Assembly: GCA_025201705.1 (NCBI GenBank)
Contig: MU617548.1
Location: 1-10,999 of the forward strand
DNA from: Dissophora ornata
Lineage: Eukaryota > Mortierellomycota > Mortierellomycetes > Mortierellales > Mortierellaceae
Direction of reading: 5' to 3'
DNA length: 10,999 nt
Under the pieces are notes generated by a model. The model had not been told where the DNA came from. It was given only the letters and a program-made list of their open reading frames with translations, and searched no databases. Shown piece after piece: positions 1 through 7,395 of this stretch. Both the position numbers and the translations under genes were made by a program. Each line of letters starts with the position of its first letter. Position 1 is the stretch's first letter.

Positions 1-49
1 CCCCCCCCTCCCGCCTCCTTCTCAGTAGCACCGACACTTCCCAGCAGCC

Positions 50-3000
50 ATGAAGCGCTCCCATGCAATTGGGAATGCGAATGTCAATGGCCGATTCCGA
101 GCTCGGAACCAAAAGCGGCAACTGCAAAAGTATCCATCTTACGATGTCATTGAAAACACCCCACACTCGGAACTGCAGTTCTATGATATCTATCTCTCCA
201 CTCTCCACACCGGCACCGACTCTCAGGACACAGACGGCGGCAGTCATCCCCATCATAATGCCCAGGCACTAAATCGCCGGAAGAGCAAAAAAGTCCAGTT
301 GATGGCCCGGTCCAAATCCCGCGAGCTCTACGCCGATATCGTCATCGTCTTCAAGTACAAACACCCCTCGGCTTCTACTGCAAAAGGCTCGCCCACAAAA
401 TCGGAGCTGGAGCAAGAAACCCTGAAGGCTTATGAGGATGTCCTTGCGAGGCTGAGGAGGGTGGGGCTTCAGTACGAGACGCGGCCGAGCGGCAGAGAAA
501 CGATCTTGATCTTTGTTCTTTGCCCATGGAGTATCCTCAAGCGTGAGGTCGTCCGTTCCGAGTAAGAATTAGACATCTGCAGCCCACAAATTGCCTAAAT
601 GAGCACGGCGTGTTCTAACACTGTAAACACTCGTCTTGTAATCAAACGTCAGCATCCACGACTGGCTGAAGGGCGCCAAGGCTGCTGATACGACCGAGAC
701 CGAGAAGCGGCTACAGCCAGTCAAGGCCCGGGATCAATCACTGGATGATCTGACGGATTCGGATCGCATTCGGTTGACCTATGAGTTGATCATCGAGCAT
801 GTGAGCGAGGGCGGCGCAGGCATCTTCCCCGAGGAGGATGGGTTTGTGGAAAGTGTACTCCCGTTGCACGACTGGGAGTTCAACAAGGTACTGTAATGGC
901 CGGGACAGCAGCAAGCACAAGTGCTGAGTACCGAGGAATTTCAACTCAAAAGAGCCCCCCTGTCTCAGATCTCAGCCCTCAGTCCCCTCAGCCCTCCAGC
1001 TTTCAGCTTTCAGCCTAGCGTTCGTTTAATGTTCCCCCCAGGTCGGGAACATTTTTTTTGCGCGGACAAAGATATGGTCCGGCCTGAATTATTTTTATTG
1101 ATCCGCCTTGCCCTTTCTTCACAGCCCTTTCTTCAACAAACGTGTCCCAAACATGGTCATTCTGCGTCCGTGGTTTTGTTTGGTTGCTCTTACTAACCAA
1201 AAAAAAAAAAAAATGCGAACCAAAAATAGGCGTGGCTCAAGTCCTGGTCAACCAAATGGGTCGTGAGCGAGGAGGACCTCTGCCGGATCAGAAATCACTT
1301 TGGCGAAAAGGTCGCCTACTATTTTGAGTACCTCGAATACTACTTTCTCTGTCTCATCGTCCCCACCTTCTTGGGAATCCTCTTCCACTTTTTCGGATCT
1401 CCATTCTCAATCCTGTACAGCTTCTGTGTCATGCTCTGGGCTATCGTTTACATTGAATCGTGGAAACGCCGCGAGCGTGAGCTTGCGCTGTGGTGGGGGG
1501 TCAAGAATGTTCGCAAGTCAGAGAACAGGAGACATGAATTCCAAGGAGATGGCAACACTGTTGATCCCATCACGGGCGAGACCGTACCGTTCTTCTCGCC
1601 GTGGAAACGATGGGCAAGGAAGATCGCGGGTCTGCCTATCATCTTTGCAGGTGCCTTGATGTTGTCGGTTCTCGTAACGCTCATGTTTGTAGTCGAGGTC
1701 TTCTTGGAGGTCTACTATGGCGGATACATGAAGGAGATCTTGGTACGTGCTGTTGACTCTTTCAGGGGGGGGGGTTTAAGCATATTATGCAAATTTCTGA
1801 GCATGCGCATCACTTTTGGGGCGTCGGCACTACTAATGCGTTTCCCATTCTCCTCCGTTCTCTTGTGCTTGATAGGTCTACCTTCCCACAGTGCTCTTCA
1901 CACTTGCAATGCCATATGTCGAAGACACCTGCAACGGTGTCGCCAGGAGACTGACTGATTTCGAGAACCACGAGACGAACGGATCGTACGACTACCACCT
2001 TGTGCAAAAGATTTTCATCTTCAAAATCCTCAACAGCTACCTCTCAGTCCTCTTGACCGCATTTGTCTACATCCCATTCGGACCCAGTGTGATTGCCATC
2101 CTTCAGGCACTTGGTCTTCCCTTTGCCACAGTGGCTATCGAGCCCAAAATGCTTCAGGATCGGTTACAGGCCTTCATGATCTCGAACCAACTCATTAGCT
2201 TTTTTACAGAGACAATTTTCCCTTGGGTCACGCGCAGATTGATGGAAAGTGCCGCCAAAGTCCAGAAGGAGGTCTCGGAGGTGCTGCACCATGAAGAGCA
2301 TGTAGATGAAGAGAAGGAAGGCTTTGGAGCACAGGATCCCGAGGAAATCAAGAGATTCATAAAGAACGTGCAGAGTCAAGTGGAGCTCCCTGTCTACGAT
2401 GTGAACGAGGACTATGGCGAGATGCTTGAGCAGGTAATGAATGACGCAAAAATGATCAGAGGATGGGATATGACTCTGCCCTCTGCAGTTGCTAACCAAT
2501 CCACGGAGGATGTTTTTTTTTTTGTTGCGGACATTTATTCACAGTTCGGGTACATCACCTTGTTCAGTGTCATCTGGCCATTGACCGGTCTCTGTGCGTT
2601 TGTCAACAACTGGATCGAACTACGATCGGATGCTGCCAAGATCTGCTTCCATACTCGGCGACCACTTCCAAGCAGAACCGACAGCATTGGACCCTGGATT
2701 GACAACCTTGAACACCTTGCTTGGTTTTCTTCCTTGACCAACGCGTCGATTCTTTATCTCTTTAGGGGAACAATGTCCCACCAAGCCGACACTCTTGCAT
2801 CACCCTCGTCACCAGATTCAAATGGCTTGCTGACCTCGGACATTGGTTCTCGGTTGTCGTTGAGCATGCTTCTTCTGTGTCTGCTAGCTTCTGAGCACGT
2901 GTATATAGGTCTGAAATGGGTCGTCAGGAACGTGCTGGAGAGTATCCCTACCGAAGCTGAGGTCAAGGCTCGCAAGGGCGCGTATGACGTCAAGCGAAAA

Positions 3001-3270
3001 TGGCTTACGCGACTGAACGACGCCAGTGGACACACGGTTGGGGCATCTATCAGTAGCAAGAGATCCTCCAGTTCCAGTTCCTTCAACTCGAAAGCTGGCA
3101 CCAGCACTGCCGCCGCGGTAGGCGACAATGAGGAGAGCGAGACAATCTCAAAGGTGGTGGTTGATTGTATCACGAACCGGTGGGCCTCTGGACGCGAGTT
3201 TGCAGCTAGTTCAACAGAGTGTGATCTTGGGGCGCTTGCGATTCGGTCCGCGTTCAAGGCGGCTAGCTAG
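50..3270 (+). CDS. Anoctamin/TMEM16-family membrane protein (probable Ca2+-activated lipid scramblase or channel), five exons
   Basis: Exons inferred from GT-AG sites and family alignment: 50-561, 653-887, 1230-1742, 1876-2433, 2545-3270, giving about 847 residues. Residues 92-170 form the cytoplasmic N-terminal domain, followed by the family hallmark IRNHFGEKVAYYF (269-281). TM1 is near 281-304 and TM2 near 307-325; later helices run to about 733, and the tail (776-786) is Ser-rich. Acidic positions match the TMEM16 calcium site: E532 (helix 6, FFTETIFPW), D599 and E602 (helix 7, EDYGEM), E631 and D635 (helix 8, NNWIELRSDA). The E602-to-E631 spacing of 29 is that of TMEM16A, and the D at 599 resembles fungal nhTMEM16. 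The family moves phospholipids or ions across plasma or ER membranes, and yeast Ist2 tethers ER to plasma membrane; which applies here is unknown. An in-frame stop at 26-28 supports the start at 50, although an upstream exon cannot be excluded. Confidence 0.9.
888..1229 (+). other. Anoctamin intron 2 (342 bases), with tandem 3' splice sites
   Basis: This is the longest intron in the window. It joins residue K249 to the exon that encodes the IRNHFGEKVAYYF block. It contains a CTCAG-rich pyrimidine stretch (about 965-1015), a perfect TACTAAC branch point (1191-1197) and a run of 15 A (1199-1213) where a pyrimidine tract would be expected. The first AG after the branch point ends at 1229 (TAG) and a second ends at 1241 (AAG). 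Both keep the reading frame and differ by four residues (AWLK). I chose 1229 because it is the first AG and a better acceptor. No cryptic exon is needed, since the flanking protein segments join cleanly. Confidence 0.7.
2434..2544 (+). other. Anoctamin intron 4, 111 bases, frame-preserving and stop-free
   Basis: The donor is GTAATG after GAG-CAG, and the acceptor is CACAG before TTC-GGG. A CTAAC branch-like motif lies at 2492-2496, followed by a run of 11 T at 2513-2523. Length is a multiple of three and there is no in-frame stop, so a naive reading runs through it and adds 37 residues. It is called an intron because removing it restores the continuous helix EDYGEMLEQFGYITLF seen throughout the family, and because both splice signals are good. 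Confidence 0.85.
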
Positions 3271-3484
3271 ATGTTGCTCCTGTAGAATATCAAAACAAAA
3301 AGTTTATTTTGCATCAATGATTATGCTATGCTGTGCAGGCAAGGGCAGACGCCGTGATGTCTTGTAGCATAGCTGTCATTCACTACCTTGCCCAAGTCGT
3401 AGCCCTGGATGTCACTGCCGACAGTCTGAAAAGAGGGGTTTTTATCTTAATCTGCTAATTGTGAGAGGAGATCAGTTATTGAGA
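3271..3484. other. Convergent intergenic region between anoctamin and GNAT genes
   Basis: These 214 bases hold both 3' ends. I see no coding potential. An AATAAA for the minus-strand gene lies at 3303-3308 (read as TTTATT on plus). No canonical AATAAA is visible for the anoctamin transcript, only A-rich sequence at about 3290-3302. Confidence 0.6.
3303..3308 (-). terminator. Candidate poly(A) signal AATAAA for the GNAT gene
   Basis: TTTATT on the plus strand is AATAAA on the minus strand. It lies about 177 bases past the stop codon at 3485-3487. The hexamer is common in AT-rich DNA, so the assignment is moderate. If used, the transcript would end close to the anoctamin stop codon at 3268-3270 on the other strand. 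Confidence 0.4.
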
Positions 3485-3982
3485 TCATGGGTTTGGACTC
3501 CAGGTCAATTCTTGCACCTGCGGGTCCTTGCTCTTCTCAAACCCCAGCCCTGCAAAGAAATGCTCCGGCGAGTCGTCTGGATGCACGCCGGCAAACGCCT
3601 TTGTGGGGACCCTGATCCCTTTGAATCCCGGCACGTTGACCATCTCCTTCTGAAGTAGAAGCATGGCTTCAGTGCCAAACCCCAGACCCTGGCATGCTTG
3701 GTCTATCATGAACGACAGCAATTGAAACACACCCTGGCCTGGCTCCTCTGGGTCCTGTTGAAGGCGGATGTAGCCGACAGGGGCGGTGGTATCGGCAACA
3801 ATGGCGCGGACAAGGGAGTGCGGGGCATGGAACTGGTGTTCACAGAGCGATTGGATATTCGGGACGACGAGACTCAGCTGGTCGCGGTTGACGACAAGAC
3901 GGGTGATGGATTCCCAGTTGCGGGCAGTGATGTCCTGTAGGGTGATGGCGGATTGACGCGAAGGGAGGGCAAGGGGGTCCAT
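3485..3982 (-). CDS. GNAT-family N-acetyltransferase (BltD/PaiA-like), intronless
   Basis: This 165-residue protein probably transfers an acetyl group from acetyl-CoA to an amine; the substrate is unknown. The N-terminus follows the diamine/spermidine acetyltransferase style (ITLQDITARNWESITRL, 13-29). Motif A contains the CoA pyrophosphate-binding loop QGLGFG (98-103), preceded by the strand LLSFMID (88-94). Motif B ends with EHFFAGLGF (130-138). The length is normal for a single GNAT domain. The start is ATG at 3980-3982, which has A at -3 and G at +4. An in-frame ATG at 4004-4006 would add eight mostly hydrophobic residues but has T at -3. The gene diverges from the DHHC gene and converges on the anoctamin. 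The fold is well supported; the polyamine link is only resemblance. Confidence 0.85.
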   Translation of the reverse strand: MDPLALPSRQSAITLQDITARNWESITRLVVNRDQLSLVVPNIQSLCEHQFHAPHSLVRAIVADTTAPVGYIRLQQDPEEPGQGVFQLLSFMIDQACQGLGFGTEAMLLLQKEMVNVPGFKGIRVPTKAFAGVHPDDSPEHFFAGLGFEKSKDPQVQELTWSPNP

Positions 3983-4275
3983 TGTCAACAGCAGAAGCCA
4001 TGCCATTCAATTCCAGAGCACGAGGCGAAGTGGCCAGGAACATATATTTTTAGCTGCGTCCTGTCGTCATCGTTGGCGAAGGGTTGGGTGGTGCTGGTGG
4101 TGGTGTGGCAGCGCAAAGTCCGTTTTCCTTGTGCGCCGCCGCGACGACTTGTTTTGCATCTCTGGTCTCTACACTTCATTCCTCATCCGCACAGCGAACA
4201 AACAGGACATCCAGGAAGGCTGCTGGAGACTCGAACCATCGGACATTAGAGCTGGACAGAAGCACCACATTCACC
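3983..4275. promoter_or_regulatory. Shared divergent promoter of GNAT and DHHC genes
   Basis: These 293 bases separate the two start codons and must hold both promoters and 5' leaders. A TATA-like AT block (TAAAAATATATG on the minus strand) lies at about 4041-4052, some 60 bases before the GNAT start. The DHHC side is mixed, with GT-rich sequence at 4083-4112 and a good start context (TCACCATGA). The open frame running into the DHHC gene from 4084 looks like leader rather than protein. Confidence 0.55.
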
Positions 4276-5664
4276 ATGACGAGCTCGATCGAATTCACCC
4301 CACTGGCCACATCCGAACCCTTGGACAGCGAACCCAACATCGAGCCCATCACAACCCGCCGCGCAAAGCTAGACCTCTTCTCTATTCAAATCGACAGACT
4401 CACAGACGCAGCCGTCAATGGCCTGGGCCCCGTCCTCCTCACCGTCGCCAGTCTTCTTCTCTCCACAACCATCTTTTGCTACTTCAACGTTTTCTTGCCG
4501 TTCCATTTCGCCTGGAAGGAAGGCGAGGGCCTCTTTGGAAACCTGGGCTACATCCTGAATTTCATTTGGGCCTGCTACCTTGTCTGGGGAATCATTGCGA
4601 ACTACTACTTTGCAGTCCGGACGCCGCCCGGAGGAGTTCTCGATGGTGTTACAGGCTCTGTAAGATGATACTGCAAAGAGTCAGCTTCTTTTTCAAAACT
4701 TGTGTGTGCTCGAGCGTAAGTAGCAGCGAGGACTGACTCTTGCCCTCCCAATGTTCTTGAAAATGGCTCTTCTAGGGAGATGTAATGTTCCAGGAAGTCC
4801 TCCGAGAGATGGAGAGTAAGGGATTTGTGCTATTTGACCGTCGCCTTTTCCGTCTATGAGCACATTGCTTGATATAAAAATGGCACTGACACTGGAAAAA
4901 AATCGTCGAATTGATTTCTATAGCCTACACAGTGTCTCCTCAGATCTGCAAACGATGTAGGAGAGAACCCCGTTTTCCCAAAGGAAAAGCTCGGATGCAA
5001 AGATAGCAATAGGGGCGAAGCTTGACGCAACACATTTGGTTCGCCATTTTTTTTTAACAAATATAGGTAACCTTCCAAAGCCCGAGAGGACACATCATTG
5101 TAGTGTTTGCAAGCGCTGTGTTCTGAAATACGACCATGTAAGAAAACGAAAAAGAAAAGGCGAATAATAGACTACGAAGCTGCCACTAAACGTTTTGTCT
5201 TCCATCGCATAGCACTGCCCATGGATCCACAACTGCGTTGGACACTTTAATCATCGGTTCTTTCTCATGTTCCTGACGTATCTGACCATCGCCTGTGTAT
5301 ACTTTGTGATCATGGGCGTGAGACCGTTTCTGCAGGCAGCGGACACGGAGAGCGAGGTATTTTTTTTTATTCCTTGGTTCGTAAAATAGGACCACTGACC
5401 ATTTTTTTTACTAACAGTGTTCCCCCCCCCTTTTGTTTGTTTGTTTGTTTGTGTATTAGAACAACTGGCCCTACTTCTTGGATCGGACTGTGGTGACGTT
5501 TTCAGAAGTGTTGGCAGTGGCTATTGGCGCCGCCGTAGGAGGGATGGCCGGCTGGCACTGGTACCTGGTGAGTGATTGATTTTGTCTCTGTCGTCGCGTG
5601 ACCACCACGGAATGAATACACGCAGGAGAAGAACAGCCCTGGAATGAAGAAATTGACCTACCAT

Positions 5665-5700
<36 letters not shown>

Positions 5701-5977
5701 CTAGACTTTGACAGCGCAGACGACGCTGGAGCAGTACAACAATTCATACATCAAAAAGGTCTGCAAGACGCGCGGGGACACGTATGCAAACATGTACGAC
5801 TTTGGCGTCGTTGGAAACTTCCAGGACCTGTTCAACGTTGGTCCCCGGGGACACTACCCCTGGTACACGGCTCTGCTCCCCCTCCGGATCCCGCCCATCG
5901 GCACCGGCAAGCGGTACGAGCGGAGTGGACGCGGCTTCGTCCTTGACTTTGGAGACGATGATGAGGACATGGTGTAG
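4276..5977 (+). CDS. DHHC-type protein S-palmitoyltransferase, ZDHHC16-like, seven exons
   Basis: Inferred exons are 4276-4659, 4776-4815, 4924-4956, 5067-5137, 5213-5356, 5460-5567 and 5705-5977, all in phase, giving 350 residues. The enzyme class transfers palmitate to protein cysteines at ER or Golgi membranes. TM1 lies near 49-75 and TM2 near 90-113. The cysteine-rich domain runs from C150 to about H190: ICKRC (149-153), PKPERTHHC (156-164), then DHHC at 175-178 with catalytic C178. TM3 lies near 192-215 and TM4 near 235-258. The TTxE motif is TTLE at 266-269. The C-terminal block MYDFG..GNF..LFNVG followed by HYPW...LLP resembles the tail of animal ZDHHC16. The first ATG has a good context (ACC before it). 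Exons 2 and 3 are the least certain, but only this splicing yields a complete zinc-binding domain. Confidence 0.88.
5357..5459 (+). other. DHHC intron 5 with C9 run and TTTG repeat
   Basis: The donor GTATTT follows AGC-GAG. A perfect TACTAAC branch point lies at 5409-5415. The AG at 5416-5417 follows it immediately and, if used, leads to a stop at 5457-5459. The working acceptor is TTAG at 5456-5459, 45 bases from the branch A. Between them lie nine C (5422-5430) and a TTTG/GTTT repeat (5431-5451), which together act as the pyrimidine tract. Confidence 0.8.
5667..5696 (+). repeat. (CT)15 microsatellite forming the polypyrimidine tract of DHHC intron 6
   Basis: There are 15 uninterrupted CT units followed by TTTT and CTAG, with the last exon starting at 5705. 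The intron is 5568-5704. The repeat therefore occupies the place where U2AF would bind, directly before the acceptor. Confidence 0.9.
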
Positions 5978-6000
5978 AAAGAAAGATGTATTTGTAAAAA

Positions 6001-6006
6001 AATAAA
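6001..6006 (+). terminator. Poly(A) signal AATAAA of the DHHC gene
   Basis: A canonical hexamer in an A-rich context, 24 bases after the stop codon at 5975-5977. Confidence 0.6.
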
Positions 6007-6075
6007 TATCATTAGTAAAGAAAAAAATGGCCGACCATGATTGTGTTTTGGGCGTATGTATGTACAGAAGGGCCG

Positions 6076-6081
6076 TTTATT
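6076..6081 (-). terminator. Poly(A) signal AATAAA of the coiled-coil gene
   Basis: TTTATT on plus reads AATAAA on minus, about 66 bases past the TAG stop at 6147-6149. It is a canonical hexamer at a usual distance. Confidence 0.55.
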
Positions 6082-6146
6082 TTGGTCAATATACGTGTAA
6101 CAGTAGTGTCTAGGGAACAAACAGACGAACAACAGCCAAATCTATT

Positions 6147-7196
6147 CTAGGAAAGACTTGCTGGTGACGACGACGACGACGAGGAACTGCCGGAGGGCCG
6201 CCGTGAAGAAGGAGAAGAAGAGGACGACACATGTCTACGTCCGTGTTTGGTGGCCATGACATCGACGGCATGTGCTGTATAATTGTCTGCATCAGTGACA
6301 ATCCTGCTCATGTCAAGGACATGCTCCTCTTCTTCGTGCACCACATCCTCCTTCTCCTCCTTTGCCATTGCCTGATCGACTTGCGGCTCGCTCTGTTCTC
6401 GTTCCTGTTGCTTCACAGGCGACAGGATGGCCTGGGCCTGCTGTGGAGTCATGGCATCGATCTGCTTTGGGGTATAGTCCAAGAGCGTCAGACGGACTCT
6501 GCTCTCGGCCGTGATCATAAACGGGATCCGCCTTGGCTTTGTCGACACTTGGTCCTCCTCCTCCTCCCTCTCCTCCCTGTTCTTCTCTTTCAGTTCATTT
6601 CCCTGCTCCATCTTCTGCTCCGGGCCACGGTAACCAAACATGGACCGATGCCGCGTCGCCACAAACTGCGGTCTGGTCCTGGTTTCATCCGCAGTGTCCT
6701 GCTCTGCAGCAAGTTCTGGTTGAACTGCGGACAAGTCCAGTCCCTCTGCAATACGCTTCTCAGCAGCTCTTCTTTCATTCTCTTGCTGTTGTTGTTCTTG
6801 TTCTTGTTCTTCTTCTTGTTCTTTCCGTTGTACTTGCGCCAACAGGTTCTGTTGCTGCTGCTGTTCCAGAATGGCATTGCGATGCTTAGCCAGCTCCAGC
6901 TGAAGTTCTCGCTGCTGTCGCATCCGTTGATGCTGCTCCAGCTGAACCTGCTCCTCCAGAAGCGACTGTTGCTTTCTTTGCTGGTGCTGCTGCACTTGCT
7001 CGAGTGTCATGGGCGGAGGGGGAGGGGAGTAGTACGCATGCTCGTTCACGCTGTAGGGGACAATTGAAGCCCAACGGACAGAGCGAGAGGCAGAGGAGGG
7101 GTGGGGGAGGTGGAGGGAGAGGGAGAGGGGACGCCGCCGTGTGGTTTGGACGGTGGTGTGTCGAAGAGCGGCAGACCAGGAGGAGGGGGAGGCCAT
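6147..7196 (-). CDS. Hypothetical Gln/Glu-rich coiled-coil protein with probable mitochondrial presequence
   Basis: I do not recognise this 349-residue protein. The first 51 residues carry no acidic residue but have R12, R20-R22, R38 and R41, with many Ser and Leu, which looks like a mitochondrial matrix-targeting presequence; cleavage near SVRWAS (39-44) would be typical. After a short proline run (58-62), residues 63-152 form a strongly charged Gln-, Glu- and Arg-rich coiled coil. The only compact conserved-looking segment is 246-268 (LTLLDYTPKQIDAMTPQQAQ and onward), which has the look of a small helical UBA-like motif. The tail is acidic (279-296), then poly-Ser (334-349, partly from a GAC/GTC trinucleotide run). 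The ATG at 7194-7196 has an ideal context (CAAG before, G after). The same frame stays open upstream to 7445 but is low-complexity. There are no introns. It converges with the DHHC gene. Confidence 0.7.
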   Translation of the reverse strand: MASPSSWSAALRHTTVQTTRRRPLSLSLHLPHPSSASRSVRWASIVPYSVNEHAYYSPPPPPMTLEQVQQHQQRKQQSLLEEQVQLEQHQRMRQQRELQLELAKHRNAILEQQQQQNLLAQVQRKEQEEEQEQEQQQQENERRAAEKRIAEGLDLSAVQPELAAEQDTADETRTRPQFVATRHRSMFGYRGPEQKMEQGNELKEKNREEREEEEDQVSTKPRRIPFMITAESRVRLTLLDYTPKQIDAMTPQQAQAILSPVKQQEREQSEPQVDQAMAKEEKEDVVHEEEEHVLDMSRIVTDADNYTAHAVDVMATKHGRRHVSSSSSPSSRRPSGSSSSSSSSPASLS

Positions 7197-7280
7197 CTTG
7201 GAACGGAGGGATGCGAATTCGCTCTCGATTTCTTTTTGGATTTGAGGGGAATGGGAACTACGGCAGGGAGTGGGTGGAAG

Positions 7281-7350
7281 ACGAGGATGAGAGGATGAGA
7301 TAACGAGGATGAGGGGGATGAGGGGGATGAGGTTGATGAGGATGATGGGA
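7281..7350 (+). repeat. Degenerate GGATGAG / GGGGATGAG minisatellite
   Basis: About seven imperfect units of GGATGAG with spacers of one to eight bases. Two adjacent copies share GAGGGGGATGAGGGGG. The array sits about 85 to 155 bases before the start of the coiled-coil gene and creates AGGGG (STRE-type) sites at 7312-7316 and 7321-7325. Confidence 0.75.
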
Positions 7351-7368
7351 AAAGCTGTGTTGGTGCTT

Positions 7369-7395
7369 GGGTGTTTGGGTGTTTGGGTGTTTGGG
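7369..7395 (+). repeat. TTGGGTGT tandem repeat with four evenly spaced GGG tracts
   Basis: GGG tracts start at 7369, 7377, 7385 and 7393, an exact 8-base period with 5-base spacers (TGTTT). This fits the G3-N5-G3-N5-G3-N5-G3 quadruplex pattern. It lies about 175 bases upstream of the coiled-coil gene, on that gene's template strand. Confidence 0.8.

Larger units (their letters stand above)
5978..6146. other. Convergent intergenic region between DHHC and coiled-coil genes
   Basis: These 169 bases carry the 3' ends of both genes. The plus-strand AATAAA (6001-6006) and the minus-strand AATAAA (6076-6081) lie 70 bases apart, so the two transcripts may nearly abut or overlap. Confidence 0.65.

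Noticed and set aside
888..1229. Hidden small exon inside the long anoctamin intron 2
   Set aside because: The protein segments on each side join without a gap relative to the family pattern, and no candidate segment with good splice sites adds recognisable sequence.
4084..4275. N-terminal extension of the DHHC protein by 64 residues
   Set aside because: It starts in GT-rich promoter-like DNA and lacks family features. The ATG at 4276-4278 has a good context and gives a normal cytosolic N-terminus.
5411..5419. AG at 5416-5417 as acceptor of DHHC intron 5
   Set aside because: It directly touches the TACTAAC branch point and would lead to an in-frame stop at 5457-5459. The AG at 5458-5459 restores the protein.
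6231..7067. 278-codon open frame on plus, antisense to the coiled-coil gene
   Set aside because: Leu-rich shadow of the Gln/Glu-rich frame: CTG and CTC on plus are the complement of CAG and GAG on minus.
7281..7395. CRISPR-like array
   Set aside because: Units are 7 to 9 bases with almost no spacers; this is minisatellite DNA in a eukaryotic context.
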